Origin: CAVWSM01 sp963799425
GTDB taxonomy: Bacteria; Actinomycetota; Actinomycetes; Jiangellales; Jiangellaceae
Reading direction: 5' to 3'
NCBI GenBank assembly: GCA_963799425.1
Contig: CAWCXA010000001.1
Span: 62,001 to 126,000, forward strand
DNA: 64,000 bases
Positions 17,223 to 25,769 of the stretch are shown here, piece by piece (position 1 is the stretch's first letter; each line of letters opens with the position of its first letter). The notes under the pieces were generated by a model, which saw only the letters and a list, made by a program, of their open reading frames with translations, did not search any database and had not been told where the DNA came from. Position numbers and translations under genes: made by a program.

Positions 17223-18191
17223 GTGTTGGAGACCTCGGCTCGGCTGTTGCGGTTGCTCTCGCTGCTGCAGACCCCTCGCGATTGGAGCGGTGCCGATCTT
17301 GCCGAGCGTCTTGGCGTGACTCCCCGCACTGTTCGTCGCGATGTCGACAAGCTGCGCTCGCTGGGCTATCCCGTGCTCGCGACGACGGGGACGCATGGCG
17401 GCTATCGGCTTGGTGCAGGTGCGGCCATGCCACCGCTTCAGCTCGACGACGAGGAGGCGGTCGCCGTCGCCGTCGGGCTCCGTTCGGCCGCCGGGGGGAC
17501 GGTGACCGGCATAGCGGAAACGTCCCTGCGCGCGCTCGCCAAACTCGAGCAGGTGCTGCCCTCGCGCCTAAGGCATCGGGTGTCGGTGCTGCAGTCGATG
17601 ACCGTGCCGATGCCTGGCAGGCTGGCGACCGTCGACGCCGACACGTTGACGCTGATCGCCGGCGCGTGTCGTGACCACCAGCGGCTTCGCTTCGACTACC
17701 AAAAGCGCGATGGCGCGAGCGCGCGTCGTGAGGTCGAGCCACATCGACTCGTCCACACCGGTCGCCGCTGGTATCTGCTTGGTTGGGATCTCGACCGTCA
17801 GGACTGGCGCAATTTTCGAGTCGACCGCCTACAACCGAAGATCCCGGTGGGACCCCGCTTCGTTCCGCGCGACCCACCCAGCAACGAAGACGTGGTCGCA
17901 CAGACGTCGTGGGCGCTTTCGTCCGGTCGCTACCGTCACCGGGCGCGATTCCGAATGTACGCACCTGCCGCTGCCGTCGCCGACCGAGTGCCGCCTGACA
18001 CCGGGCTGGTAGAGGCGATCGATCACCGCACATGCATCTTGCACAGTGGGTCCAACTCACTCGATGCCCTTGCCGTGCACGTCGCGGTGCTGGGGTTCGA
18101 CTTCGATGTGCTGGAGCCGCCGGAGCTGGTGGAGGCTGTGCGTGTGCTCGGCGCGCGCTTCAGCGCTGCTGCCACGGGAGCTGCCCCCTAG
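17223..18191 (+). CDS. YafY-type HTH/WYL-domain transcriptional regulator
   Basis: 322 residues from GTG 17223, chosen because it aligns with the start of the paralogue at 10111; an upstream ATG at 17181 would add a non-conserved tail. The winged helix carries DLAERLGVTPRTVRRDVDKL. The WYL region PHRLVHTGRRWYLLGWDLDR is almost identical to that of the paralogue, and the C-terminal WCX extension is present. It follows the LysR gene on the same strand and is followed by a convergent Lrp gene. Its target is unknown. Confidence 0.92.
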   Translation: MLETSARLLRLLSLLQTPRDWSGADLAERLGVTPRTVRRDVDKLRSLGYPVLATTGTHGGYRLGAGAAMPPLQLDDEEAVAVAVGLRSAAGGTVTGIAETSLRALAKLEQVLPSRLRHRVSVLQSMTVPMPGRLATVDADTLTLIAGACRDHQRLRFDYQKRDGASARREVEPHRLVHTGRRWYLLGWDLDRQDWRNFRVDRLQPKIPVGPRFVPRDPPSNEDVVAQTSWALSSGRYRHRARFRMYAPAAAVADRVPPDTGLVEAIDHRTCILHSGSNSLDALAVHVAVLGFDFDVLEPPELVEAVRVLGARFSAAATGAAP

Positions 18192-18198
18192 CGCGTCC

Positions 18199-18651
18199 TC
18201 AGGTCGGGATTGCTCGGTCCGTGACGACCTGCTTCATGACCAGCGTTGAGTTGAGCCGCTGTACGCCAGGCAGGGCCGAGAGTGTGCTGTCCTCGAGATC
18301 GGCGTATGCCGCGAGGTCCGCTGTCCTGACTCTGACCAGATAGTCCGGGTCGCCGAACAGTCGCTGGGCCTGCAGGACATTGGGGACGGCGGCAAGAGCC
18401 TCCTCGAAGCTGAGCAACGTCTCGCGGTCCTCCTGCTTCATCGTGATGAAGACGAGGGCCTCGAAGGTCAGGCCGAGGACCTCGGGGTCGACGATGGCCC
18501 GGTATCCGCGGATCGCCCCGCTGGCCTCGAGGTCACGCAGTCGTCGATGGGTGGGGGAGACGCTCAGCCCGATCCTGGTAGCCAGGTCGGTGACACTGAG
18601 CCGACCGTCAGCCTGCAGCTCGGCAAGAATCGCCCTGTCGATTCTGTCCAT
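18199..18651 (-). CDS. Lrp/AsnC family transcriptional regulator
   Basis: About 150 residues from the ATG MDRIDRAILAEL; a further ATG six codons upstream is possible. An N-terminal helix-turn-helix (ILAELQADGRLSVTDLATRI) is followed by the RAM ligand-binding domain (FGDPDYLVRVRTADLAAYAD). Lrp proteins sense amino acids. It is divergent from a LysE-type exporter at 18764, the classic arrangement for amino-acid-induced export, so it most likely controls that exporter. Confidence 0.93.
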   Translation of the reverse strand: MDRIDRAILAELQADGRLSVTDLATRIGLSVSPTHRRLRDLEASGAIRGYRAIVDPEVLGLTFEALVFITMKQEDRETLLSFEEALAAVPNVLQAQRLFGDPDYLVRVRTADLAAYADLEDSTLSALPGVQRLNSTLVMKQVVTDRAIPT

Positions 18652-18763
18652 CCTGGAAGATTCTTCCACGCTGCCAGGGAGAAGGGGGGAAAGTCGGGAA
18701 CACGTTCTCAGCGATTCGCCATAGCGTCGAAGTCGATCCCCGATTCCACGGGAGGGCTTCGTC

Positions 18764-19402
18764 GTGAACCCGAGTCTGCTGCTCGCCTTCTGGGCCGTGG
18801 CCTTCCTGTTGATCGTCGTGCCCGGCCCGGACTGGGCGTTCGTACTCGCCGCGGCCGCTCGCGAACATAACGTCCTTCCTGCCGTCAGCGGCCTGATGGT
18901 CGGCTACAGCTTGCTCACCGGGCTCGTCGCTGCCGGGGTGGGTGCCCTCGTTGGGCAGTCAGCCCTGTTCCTCACCGCCCTGACGACCGTCGGCGCGTTG
19001 TACTTGATCTACCTTGGCGTCTCGCTCCTGCGACAGCCCGGATCCCCGGGCACCGACGCCAACCCCAGCTTGAGCCGGCCCTCGACAACGTCAGACATGC
19101 GGCGAGGGATCGGCGTCAGCGGCCTCAACCCCAAAGGTCTGCTGATCTTCGTGGCCATGTTGCCCCAGTTCACTGACTCTCAAGGCACTTGGCCGCTGCC
19201 GATGCAGATGGCTCTTCTGGGACTGGTCTTCGTAGTAACCTGCGGCGCGTTCTACGCGCTCGTCGGTTTCAGCGCCCGGGCGATCCTCACCGCCAAGCCA
19301 GCCGCTGCACGCCTCATCTCCCGAGTTTCTGGAGCGGCGATGATCCTCGTTGGATTGATCCTCCTGGTCGAAGTCATGGTTCAACACCACACTGGTCGAT
19401 GA
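18764..19402 (+). CDS. LysE family amino acid translocator
   Basis: 212 residues with six hydrophobic segments and the LysE/RhtB features VPGPDWAFVLAAAAREH near the N-terminus and GVSGLNPKGLLIFVAMLPQF mid-protein. GTG start preceded by GGGAGGG. LysE-type proteins export amino acids or their analogues out of the cell. The divergent Lrp gene is its probable regulator. The specific substrate cannot be read from the sequence. Confidence 0.92.
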   Translation: MNPSLLLAFWAVAFLLIVVPGPDWAFVLAAAAREHNVLPAVSGLMVGYSLLTGLVAAGVGALVGQSALFLTALTTVGALYLIYLGVSLLRQPGSPGTDANPSLSRPSTTSDMRRGIGVSGLNPKGLLIFVAMLPQFTDSQGTWPLPMQMALLGLVFVVTCGAFYALVGFSARAILTAKPAAARLISRVSGAAMILVGLILLVEVMVQHHTGR

Positions 19403-19478
19403 GCCTCCAAGGCAAGACTGGAGCGGGTCGCCGGCCCGTTGCTGATCGCGACGCGACGGGAACCGCGATACTCCGAGC

Positions 19479-20159
19479 ATGAGCCTTCCGCCGCCCACGC
19501 TGTATCACCGGTCGCTCGGCTGGCACGCCCCCGCGCTTCGGCGGGCGGTCATCGTGGCCGTCATCGGCGCGATCGTCGCGATTGTGGTCGTGCAGTTTGC
19601 AGCGTGGGAATTGGCCGTCATCGTTGGGTGGGATGCCTCGGCCCTGACCTTCCTCATCACCACCTGGCCAATCATCATCCGCACGGACGGCGAGCGCACC
19701 CAGCAACTGGCCACGGTCGAAGATCAGACTCGCAGTTCGGCCACGCTGCTGCTGCTCGGTGCCAGCCTTGCGAGCCTGCTAGGTGTGGGTTTCGCTCTCA
19801 GCCTGGCGGGCCACCAGAGCGGTACGGATCGCGTACTTCTCGTCGGTGTTGTTGTTGTGACGGTGACGCTGTCGTGGACGGTGGCAAACACCGTGTACAC
19901 GCTGCGCTACGCGCACCTCTACTTCTCGTCCGCGACGCCGGGCATCACCTTCGGTGACTCCGACACCGAGCCGCGCCCAACCTTCCGCGACTTTGCCTAT
20001 GTCGCCTTCACCATCGGGATGACGTATCAGGTATCCGACACGACCATCCTCAATCCCCGGATCCGACGTACGATCCTCGGCCACGCAGGGCTGTCGTACG
20101 TGTTCGGTGTGGTGATCGTGGCCAGTGCCATCAACCTCATTTCCGGGCTGATCAGCTGA
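19479..20159 (+). CDS. DUF1345 membrane protein
   Basis: 226 residues. Five hydrophobic segments and the DUF1345 features (ALTFLITTWPIIIRTDGERT, then LSWTVANTVYTLRYAHLYF, and TPRPTFRDFAYVAFTIGMTYQVSDT-like text near residues 165-188) identify the family. Its function is not known. The protein is predicted to lie in the cytoplasmic membrane. It starts 76 bases after lysE on the same strand and 24 bases before the next gene, so it may be part of a small membrane-protein operon. Confidence 0.85.
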   Translation: MSLPPPTLYHRSLGWHAPALRRAVIVAVIGAIVAIVVVQFAAWELAVIVGWDASALTFLITTWPIIIRTDGERTQQLATVEDQTRSSATLLLLGASLASLLGVGFALSLAGHQSGTDRVLLVGVVVVTVTLSWTVANTVYTLRYAHLYFSSATPGITFGDSDTEPRPTFRDFAYVAFTIGMTYQVSDTTILNPRIRRTILGHAGLSYVFGVVIVASAINLISGLIS

Positions 20160-20183
20160 CAACGAGCGCAGTACGCTGCGCCG

Positions 20184-20807
20184 ATGGGATGGCTGGACGC
20201 GCTCGGCTGGGCCGGCTCAGCGCTGTTGATCTACTCGTTACTGCAGGCCCGGGTGCTTCGCTTTCGGGTGCTCAACCTCATCGCCAGCCTCGTGCTCGCC
20301 GTCTTCAACGCGCTGCTGGGCATCTGGCCGATGGTGGCGATGAACTCGGTGCTGGCCGTCATCAATGTTTGGTTCATCCGCAAGCTCATGCGCGAGCGGC
20401 ACGACGAGCGTGCATACCAGGTGCTCGAAGTAGGCACGACCGACGCGTACTTGAACCACACACTGCGCGTACATGGCGCAGACATCGGCCGCATCTTCCC
20501 GAACTTTGACTGGGACGCTGCTGGCCCGGGGCAGTCTGCCTTCCTTATCCAGCATGGCGACGAGACCGTTGGTGTCGTCATCATCCGCGACGCCGGCGAT
20601 GGTGTGGCCCAGGTCGAGCTGGACTATGCGACGCCAAGATTCCGGGACTTCACCCCCGGCGAGTTCGTGTACCGGCGCAGCGGCCTGTTCCAGGACCGTG
20701 GTTTCAGCCGTGTACGTACGCCGCCCGGCATGGTCGCTCCGTACTACGGCCGCCTCGGCTTCCAGCAGGATGGCGACTCCTACAGCCTGACCCTGAACCC
20801 ACCCTGA
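20184..20807 (+). CDS. YgjV-like membrane protein with GNAT-like tail
   Basis: 207 residues in two parts. Residues 1-70 contain three short hydrophobic helices (WLDALGWAGSALLIYSLLQA and FRVLNLIASLVLAVFNALLG) of the type found in YgjV/CBU_0592-like small membrane proteins. Residues 80-207 are soluble and end YYGRLGFQQDGDSYSLTL, a pattern typical of the last strands of GNAT acetyltransferases; no clear acetyl-CoA loop is visible, so catalysis is uncertain. Function unknown. The convergent gene at 20898 belongs to the LacI-controlled locus. Confidence 0.65.
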   Translation: MGWLDALGWAGSALLIYSLLQARVLRFRVLNLIASLVLAVFNALLGIWPMVAMNSVLAVINVWFIRKLMRERHDERAYQVLEVGTTDAYLNHTLRVHGADIGRIFPNFDWDAAGPGQSAFLIQHGDETVGVVIIRDAGDGVAQVELDYATPRFRDFTPGEFVYRRSGLFQDRGFSRVRTPPGMVAPYYGRLGFQQDGDSYSLTLNPP

Positions 20808-20897
20808 TCTCGCCGATGGAAGGTGCGTGATCGGTCATCGCCGTCCCGCTGCTGGAGTTCGTTGATCATGCCGACCGGGCCGAAGTCCGCCCTGGCG

Positions 20898-22061
20898 TCA
20901 GGTTTGCAGGTCCGCACTCCAGCCCGCGGCACTGGCTTGGGTCTTGTAAGTCGCGAGGTCCTTCTTCAGCTCGTCCGTCATGAACGCCGGGGTGAGGTTG
21001 CCCGATGCGAACTGCGGGTGATCTGCCCAGAACGTGGTGTTGAGGACCGCGGTCTCACCCAGCAGGCCGACAACGTCGTACTCGTAGTGCGTCTCGCCAG
21101 GCCCCGAGAAGCCGCCCTGCAACAGAAGCTGGAAGAACTCCTGCCACTGGACCATTCCGGTGCCCGCCGGCTTCCACGCGTTCCGTACGGTGCCCGCCGA
21201 AGTCCGCTCCACGAGCGTGTCCTTGAGCCCGACGCTTCGGATGTGCGACATCGCGTAGCGAACGTTGGTCCGCCAGGCCGTCAGCGTGCCTTCGTTGGTC
21301 ATATGGCCGATGTCGAAGTTGATCCCGAGCTCCCTCGGGTCGTAGTCGCCCAGGACGTACATCAGGTCCCAGACCGAACGCGCGTTGGTGCCGTTGGTCG
21401 TGTGCGTGTGGTACGCGGCTGTGATCCCCAAGCGATCGTTGAGACGTGCCAAACCGCGTACGCGCTTGCGGAAGGCGGCAAGCTGCTGGAGCACCTCTTC
21501 ACCGAACGGCTGCGGAGCACCAGTCTGCGTATCCGGCTGCACGTTGTAGGCGAACCCGCCCCAGCGATAGAGCTCAATGCCCTCGTCGTGCGCGACCCGC
21601 AGGACGTCGTCCGCGAAGACTGGCGTGCCGTTGTGCGTGGCGATGGGCGTGACGTCGTCGATGATGTCTGTCGTGATGAAGGTGCACGTCACTCCCGTGC
21701 TGCGGACGCCTTGCAGCATCCGGGGGAGGTTGGTCCGGACATCGACCAGGTTGGGATCAACGTGTCCGGTATTGCGGACCGTCAGGTTCACCGCCCGATA
21801 ACCGAGCTCAGCCGCCTTCTCGCCGATCAGGATGCCCGTCTCATACGGGTTGCTCTGCGAATAGCTTTGGGTCGTCAGCCATTGAAGGTGACGCGAGAAG
21901 ATCGTCCACGTGATGTGTGGCGGCAGCGGCTCTAGCGCATGGTTCATGCCAGTCGCGACGTTCTGGGTCCGAGCCTCGGCCGCAGCGCCTGTCTGCGTCA
22001 CGACCAGGGCAGCGCCAGCCACGGCAGTCGTCTTGAGGAAAATGCGTCGGTCCATGTCCAT
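20898..22061 (-). CDS. Tat-exported sugar isomerase/epimerase-like TIM-barrel protein
   Basis: 387 residues. The N-terminus MDMDRRIFLKTTAVAGAALV is a twin-arginine signal (DRRIFLK followed by a hydrophobic stretch). The rest is a xylose-isomerase-like TIM barrel with AYHTHTTNG, NFDIGHMTNEG and, near the C-terminus, HYEYDVVGL, containing the His/Asp/Glu pattern that binds a metal in this superfamily. Export is unusual for the family and fits an extracellular sugar-processing route with the exported dehydrogenase encoded just upstream. It may be an epimerase, isomerase or a 3-keto-glycoside-cleaving enzyme. A hairpin separates it from the dehydrogenase gene. Confidence 0.85.
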   Translation of the reverse strand: MDMDRRIFLKTTAVAGAALVVTQTGAAAEARTQNVATGMNHALEPLPPHITWTIFSRHLQWLTTQSYSQSNPYETGILIGEKAAELGYRAVNLTVRNTGHVDPNLVDVRTNLPRMLQGVRSTGVTCTFITTDIIDDVTPIATHNGTPVFADDVLRVAHDEGIELYRWGGFAYNVQPDTQTGAPQPFGEEVLQQLAAFRKRVRGLARLNDRLGITAAYHTHTTNGTNARSVWDLMYVLGDYDPRELGINFDIGHMTNEGTLTAWRTNVRYAMSHIRSVGLKDTLVERTSAGTVRNAWKPAGTGMVQWQEFFQLLLQGGFSGPGETHYEYDVVGLLGETAVLNTTFWADHPQFASGNLTPAFMTDELKKDLATYKTQASAAGWSADLQT

Positions 22062-22088
22062 GTGTCTGCCCTTCGCAAAAGAGATGAG

Positions 22089-22123
22089 TTCGGGGGTGGA
22101 CCTTCTGTAGGCCCACCCCCGAA
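22089..22123 (-). terminator. Hairpin after sugar dehydrogenase gene
   Basis: A perfect 11-bp stem (TTCGGGGGTGG and its complement) around a 13-base loop, in the 96-base gap between the dehydrogenase stop and the Tat-isomerase start. On the minus strand it is followed by a CTCATCTCTTTT stretch. It is probably a partial terminator that lowers expression of the isomerase. Confidence 0.6.
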
Positions 22124-22157
22124 TATCGGATGTTGCGGCGTTACGGAGTCGCCGGCA

Positions 22158-24506
22158 TCACCTGGTCAATTGGCGGTACTGCTGCCGGACCTCGTCAGCA
22201 CTCACCGTGCGGTCCAGGAACATCAAACCGTCCGCCCGGCAGTTGCACGGGTTGCGCTCGACGGTGTCCTGCGGGAACGATCCGCCGATCTTGATGCCGC
22301 GCGGGTCGGTCGCAGACGTCCCGTTGACCCCGTCGACCTGCCACGGGTTTCCGGGCACGGTGTAGAAGCCGTCAAGCTTCTGGCCGTTCCGGTACAGCGC
22401 CATCTCACCCGTGAGGTAGTCGAACGTGGCGGCGAGATGCACCCACTCGTTCTGCGGCAGCAGCGACTGCCAGTCGGTGTTGGCGGCGAACGTCTGCGAC
22501 GCCCCACCGTCGACGCGGCGCCCGAGGGCGACGAGCCGCAGCTCATCGCCGACCTGAATGATCTCCAGCAGCGCACGGACGGCGTGACCGTCGGAGTCGC
22601 CGCTGAGGATGCCGCTCAGCCCGATGGCGTTGTAGAAGTCGCTCGGGTTGGCGGTGACGGTGTTGGGACTCGGGTTCTGGCCGGTCATCTTGAACCAGCC
22701 CATCAGCGTGATGCCCTTAGCCCCGTTGAACGCACCGAGCGTGTTGACGTCGGTAGCCTCACCGGGTGTCAAGGCGCAGCCGGTGAGTGACGAGCGGAAG
22801 CACACTCCGGCCTTCCAGTCGTCGTTCCCGTTGCCGGTGGGGTTGACCTGCTGCAGCTGGATCGCCTGGTTGCTGCCCGGGTGGGCGCTGTCGGCGACCC
22901 GCATCGTCTCGCCACCGTTGATCAGGCGCAGCAGCGTGTCCGACGACCCCTGGTCCCGTTCCCGCGTGCCATCCTGCTGGAACGGGTTCTCGAAGTCGTA
23001 GTAGGCCACGACGTTGTCGGCGATGCTGCCGTGCACCGTCGGCTTGACACGCTGGTTCACCGTGCTGACGACCTTCCAGACCTTGCCGTTGGCCTTGGCC
23101 ACGAGGTAGAGCTCGCCCGCGGAGTCCCTACCGAGGCGAAGGTCGGCCCGCTCGTCACCGACGAGGTCCTGCACGCCGAGGCGCTTGCCTGTCGTGTCGT
23201 ATATCGACAGCTCGTTGATCTCGGCGGGCTCACCGCCGCGTACCATCTCGCTGGTCTCGGTGAAGTAGAGCTTGCCCAGCACGAGGTCGGCGAAGACGTA
23301 CTTTCCGCGCATGCCGTCGAGCTGGTGGCCGCGGTAGACGAAGCCGCCGCTGATCGCGTAGCCGCTGTCGCTCGTGCACGACCATCCCGGCGGCGGGTCG
23401 TGGTCGTAGGCTGCGACCGGGTAGGTGAAGCCGTTCTCGGCGTCGTCGGCCGGGAGCGGGTAGAGGTTGCAGCGGTCGACTGCCGGGTTGAACACGTACG
23501 CGCCCTCGCGGACGCCCCACCCGAAGTTGTCGCCGGCCTGCACCTCGTAGACCGCTTCGATCGCATGCTCGCCGATGTGGCCGAGGTACATGCGCCCTGT
23601 CTGGGTGTCGAAGCTGAACCGGTGCGGGTCACGCATGCCGATCGCGTAGATCTCGTCGATCACGTCGGGATCGGTGACAAACGGGTTGGTGGGCGGGATG
23701 CCGTACTGCCCGTTGGGCCCGTTGGTGCCGAGTGGGTCGATGCGCAGGATCTTGCCGTACGGCCGCAGCGTGTCTTGACCCATGGTCGTGCCGACGCCCT
23801 GACCACCGTCGCCGGCTGCGAGGTAGAGCAGACCGTAGTCCTCGTCGCCCGGCTGGGCTGCAGGGTTGAAGTCGATCTGCTGGATCGCGTGCACCTGGCC
23901 GCCGAATCCGAGGCGCAGCACCTCGCGGCTCGTTCCCGCAAAGGTGTCGGCCGACGGGTCACTTGCAGTCCACTCCGTGACAACCGAGTGCAGGAACGTC
24001 GGCGTCTGCGGGGGGTAGGTGGTCGGATCCGGCGGTGGCGCGAGGTTGCCGGGCCGCTCGGTGTGCACTGTGTAGAACTTGCCGTTGTCGGCGAAGTCCG
24101 GGTGGAAGGTGGCGAAGCCGAAGCCGCTGCCCAGGCCGCGACCGGAGAAGAACTCCGGTGAGAACTGCTGGGCGACGTCAAGGTAGACCTGCGGCTGGCC
24201 ATCCTCCACCAGGTAGAGCGGGCCGTTGAGGTCGGGAACGTACATCCGGCCGGATCCGTCCGGTACCTCGCCGAGATAGTTGATGCGGGCGTGCCGCATG
24301 AGCCGCCGGTCGGTCGGCGCCGGGATCGGCTCGGTCTTGGGGAATTGCGCGTACTCCTCGAGCACGAGACCGCGGTTGGAGAGAACCTCCTCGGGCGCCG
24401 GGTCCTCGATCGGGCCGGTATCCGCGCTTGCGGCGGCGAATGGTGGGAGCAGGGCCGCGGTTAGCGCGAGTGCAGCTGCGCCTGCCCACCATCGTTGCTT
24501 ACCCAT
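22158..24506 (-). CDS. Secreted PQQ-type sugar dehydrogenase with LamG-like domain
   Basis: 782 residues from ATG 24506 (MGKQRWWAGAAALALTAALL), which has a GGAGG site and begins a clean Sec signal ending near AAASA. Residues ~50-500 are a glucose/sorbosone dehydrogenase beta-propeller (YVPDLNGPLYLVEDGQ, AAGDGGQGVGTTMGQDTL, NPFVTDPDVIDEIYAIGMRD, GDNFGWGVREG). Residues ~530-780 form a concanavalin/LamG-like domain opening VVAYYDFENPFQQDG, with a likely carbohydrate-binding role. It would oxidise a sugar or polyol outside the cell using PQQ or a similar quinone; no PQQ synthesis genes are in the window. Its promoter carries the double operator at 24550-24575 shared with the large operon. Confidence 0.88.
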   Translation of the reverse strand: MGKQRWWAGAAALALTAALLPPFAAASADTGPIEDPAPEEVLSNRGLVLEEYAQFPKTEPIPAPTDRRLMRHARINYLGEVPDGSGRMYVPDLNGPLYLVEDGQPQVYLDVAQQFSPEFFSGRGLGSGFGFATFHPDFADNGKFYTVHTERPGNLAPPPDPTTYPPQTPTFLHSVVTEWTASDPSADTFAGTSREVLRLGFGGQVHAIQQIDFNPAAQPGDEDYGLLYLAAGDGGQGVGTTMGQDTLRPYGKILRIDPLGTNGPNGQYGIPPTNPFVTDPDVIDEIYAIGMRDPHRFSFDTQTGRMYLGHIGEHAIEAVYEVQAGDNFGWGVREGAYVFNPAVDRCNLYPLPADDAENGFTYPVAAYDHDPPPGWSCTSDSGYAISGGFVYRGHQLDGMRGKYVFADLVLGKLYFTETSEMVRGGEPAEINELSIYDTTGKRLGVQDLVGDERADLRLGRDSAGELYLVAKANGKVWKVVSTVNQRVKPTVHGSIADNVVAYYDFENPFQQDGTRERDQGSSDTLLRLINGGETMRVADSAHPGSNQAIQLQQVNPTGNGNDDWKAGVCFRSSLTGCALTPGEATDVNTLGAFNGAKGITLMGWFKMTGQNPSPNTVTANPSDFYNAIGLSGILSGDSDGHAVRALLEIIQVGDELRLVALGRRVDGGASQTFAANTDWQSLLPQNEWVHLAATFDYLTGEMALYRNGQKLDGFYTVPGNPWQVDGVNGTSATDPRGIKIGGSFPQDTVERNPCNCRADGLMFLDRTVSADEVRQQYRQLTR

Positions 24507-24549
24507 GGTGCCTCCATCACGTCGTTGTACGGGGCGGAGCACGTAGACG

Positions 24550-24575
24550 CGTAAGCGCTTACGTAAGCGATTGCG
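24550..24575. promoter_or_regulatory. Tandem LacI operator of dehydrogenase gene
   Basis: A perfect 14-bp palindrome CGTAAGCGCTTACG (24550-24563) is followed, offset by 12 bp, by the degenerate copy CGTAAGCGATTGCG (24562-24575). The same two-site geometry occurs at 33686-33711 beside the LacI gene. A possible -35 TTGACG lies at 24604-24609 on the minus strand, so the operator would cover the transcription start. Confidence 0.75.
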
Positions 24576-24683
24576 ACCGACGCTAGTAGCCGCGGCGAAG
24601 GCTCGTCAAGAGCCGAGAGGGATCGAGACACATGCCGAGAACCCTTGCGTCTCAAGGGATCCGCAAGCACGGAGGCAGGCCAA

Positions 24684-24741
24684 AGCGGGCTGCCACAGCA
24701 TCACGCAGCAGCCCGCTCCGGCCACTTCAGATCAAGTGGCC
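24684..24741 (-). terminator. Double hairpin terminating the large operon
   Basis: Two adjacent perfect hairpins downstream of the thuA-like stop: GGCCACTT-6-AAGTGGCC at 24720-24741 and AGCGGGCTGC with its complement at 24684-24717. On the minus strand the second is followed by TTTGGCC. Together they probably end the nine-gene operon before the separately promoted dehydrogenase gene. Confidence 0.65.
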
Positions 24742-24751
24742 TGCCTGACCG

Positions 24752-25729
24752 TCACCGGCAGAACGGCTTGGCTCCCATCGCGCTGAGTACGCCGCCAACA
24801 ATGTGTTGTTTGAATGTCTCCTGGCCGACCAGCGTGGATCCGTCGGTCCACGCTGCCGGGTCGTGGCCCAGCGAGGTCACCCAGGAGCGGCCGCCGTCGT
24901 AGTACTGGCACCACGAGACCGGGTGGTTGCCGGGGTGTCCCGGGTGGCCGTTGAAGCCCTGGCCGCTGCCGTTCTCGAAGGTGTTGGTATCGACCTCGGC
25001 AAGCACGCGGACGTCAGTGGGGAACGGCACAAGGTTGTACCACTCATCGCGGAAGTCCCAGCGCTCTGGCAGGTTCGCGGTCGACGCGTCCGTTCGATTC
25101 ACCGTGACGACCTGGCCGCCGCGGTGCGGCCCGTGGTCGTAGAAGTTGGCCCCACCGAGCAGGCCCTGGAACCACGGCCAGTGGTACATCGCGCCAAGCG
25201 TGTTGTGGATCGCGACGAAGCCGCCGCCTGACCGCACGTACTGCAGCAGCGCCGTCTGGGACGCGTCGTCGAGCATGGTCCGCGAGTTGCTGAGGAAGAC
25301 GACCGCGTCGTAGGGGGCAAGCTTGGCAGGCGCATCCAGCTGCTTGACGTCCTCGGTCCAGTCGACCTTGAACCCGGCCTCCTGGCCCCAGCGGATCATC
25401 GCGTTCTGCGCGACGTGGGCCTGCGTGAGCGGCGGATTCATCCCCGGCGGCAGCAGTGGCCCTAGATGCGCGTGCCGGGAGACGCCGGTTGCGGTGAAGA
25501 CGAGGACGCGCTGCACGCCATCATTCTTGCGGGCAAGAGTCCACTCGTTGTAACAGTCCTCGTCCAGCCCGCGGCAGACTCCGTAGTCCGCGATCTCGTC
25601 GTCGTATCTCGCGAACGGCGGCCCACTGTCGGCCTTCGGGGCATTGCTCAACGTGGTGAGCAGTGCTGTGAGGAGGGCAAGGCACAGCAGCGCCAAGCCC
25701 CCAGTTCCGAGCCTCGTTCTGACGGACAT
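24752..25729 (-). CDS. Exported ThuA-domain protein
   Basis: 325 residues from ATG 25729, preceded by GAGAGGA. Residues 1-28 are a signal peptide or membrane anchor (GTGGLALLCLALLTALLTTL). The ThuA domain follows: RVLVFTATGVSRHAHLG, then YDAVVFLSNSRTMLDDASQ, and GGGFVAIHNTLGAMYHWPWF. It has a class-I-amidotransferase-like fold without the usual catalytic cysteine. ThuA proteins accompany trehalose and other sugar catabolism through 3-keto intermediates. It is the last gene of the operon, 40 bases after the isomerase gene, and its export matches the secreted dehydrogenase encoded next door. Confidence 0.87.
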   Translation of the reverse strand: MSVRTRLGTGGLALLCLALLTALLTTLSNAPKADSGPPFARYDDEIADYGVCRGLDEDCYNEWTLARKNDGVQRVLVFTATGVSRHAHLGPLLPPGMNPPLTQAHVAQNAMIRWGQEAGFKVDWTEDVKQLDAPAKLAPYDAVVFLSNSRTMLDDASQTALLQYVRSGGGFVAIHNTLGAMYHWPWFQGLLGGANFYDHGPHRGGQVVTVNRTDASTANLPERWDFRDEWYNLVPFPTDVRVLAEVDTNTFENGSGQGFNGHPGHPGNHPVSWCQYYDGGRSWVTSLGHDPAAWTDGSTLVGQETFKQHIVGGVLSAMGAKPFCR

Positions 25730-25769
25730 GGCGTTCCTCTCTGAACGGTCAGCAGATCCGACGGTGCGG

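Noticed and set aside
20823..20880. Imperfect GATCGGTCAT...GATCATGCCGACCG dyad before the Tat-isomerase stop
   Set aside because: Pairing is interrupted and I could not align it convincingly with the nested palindromes upstream of hemB and hemL.
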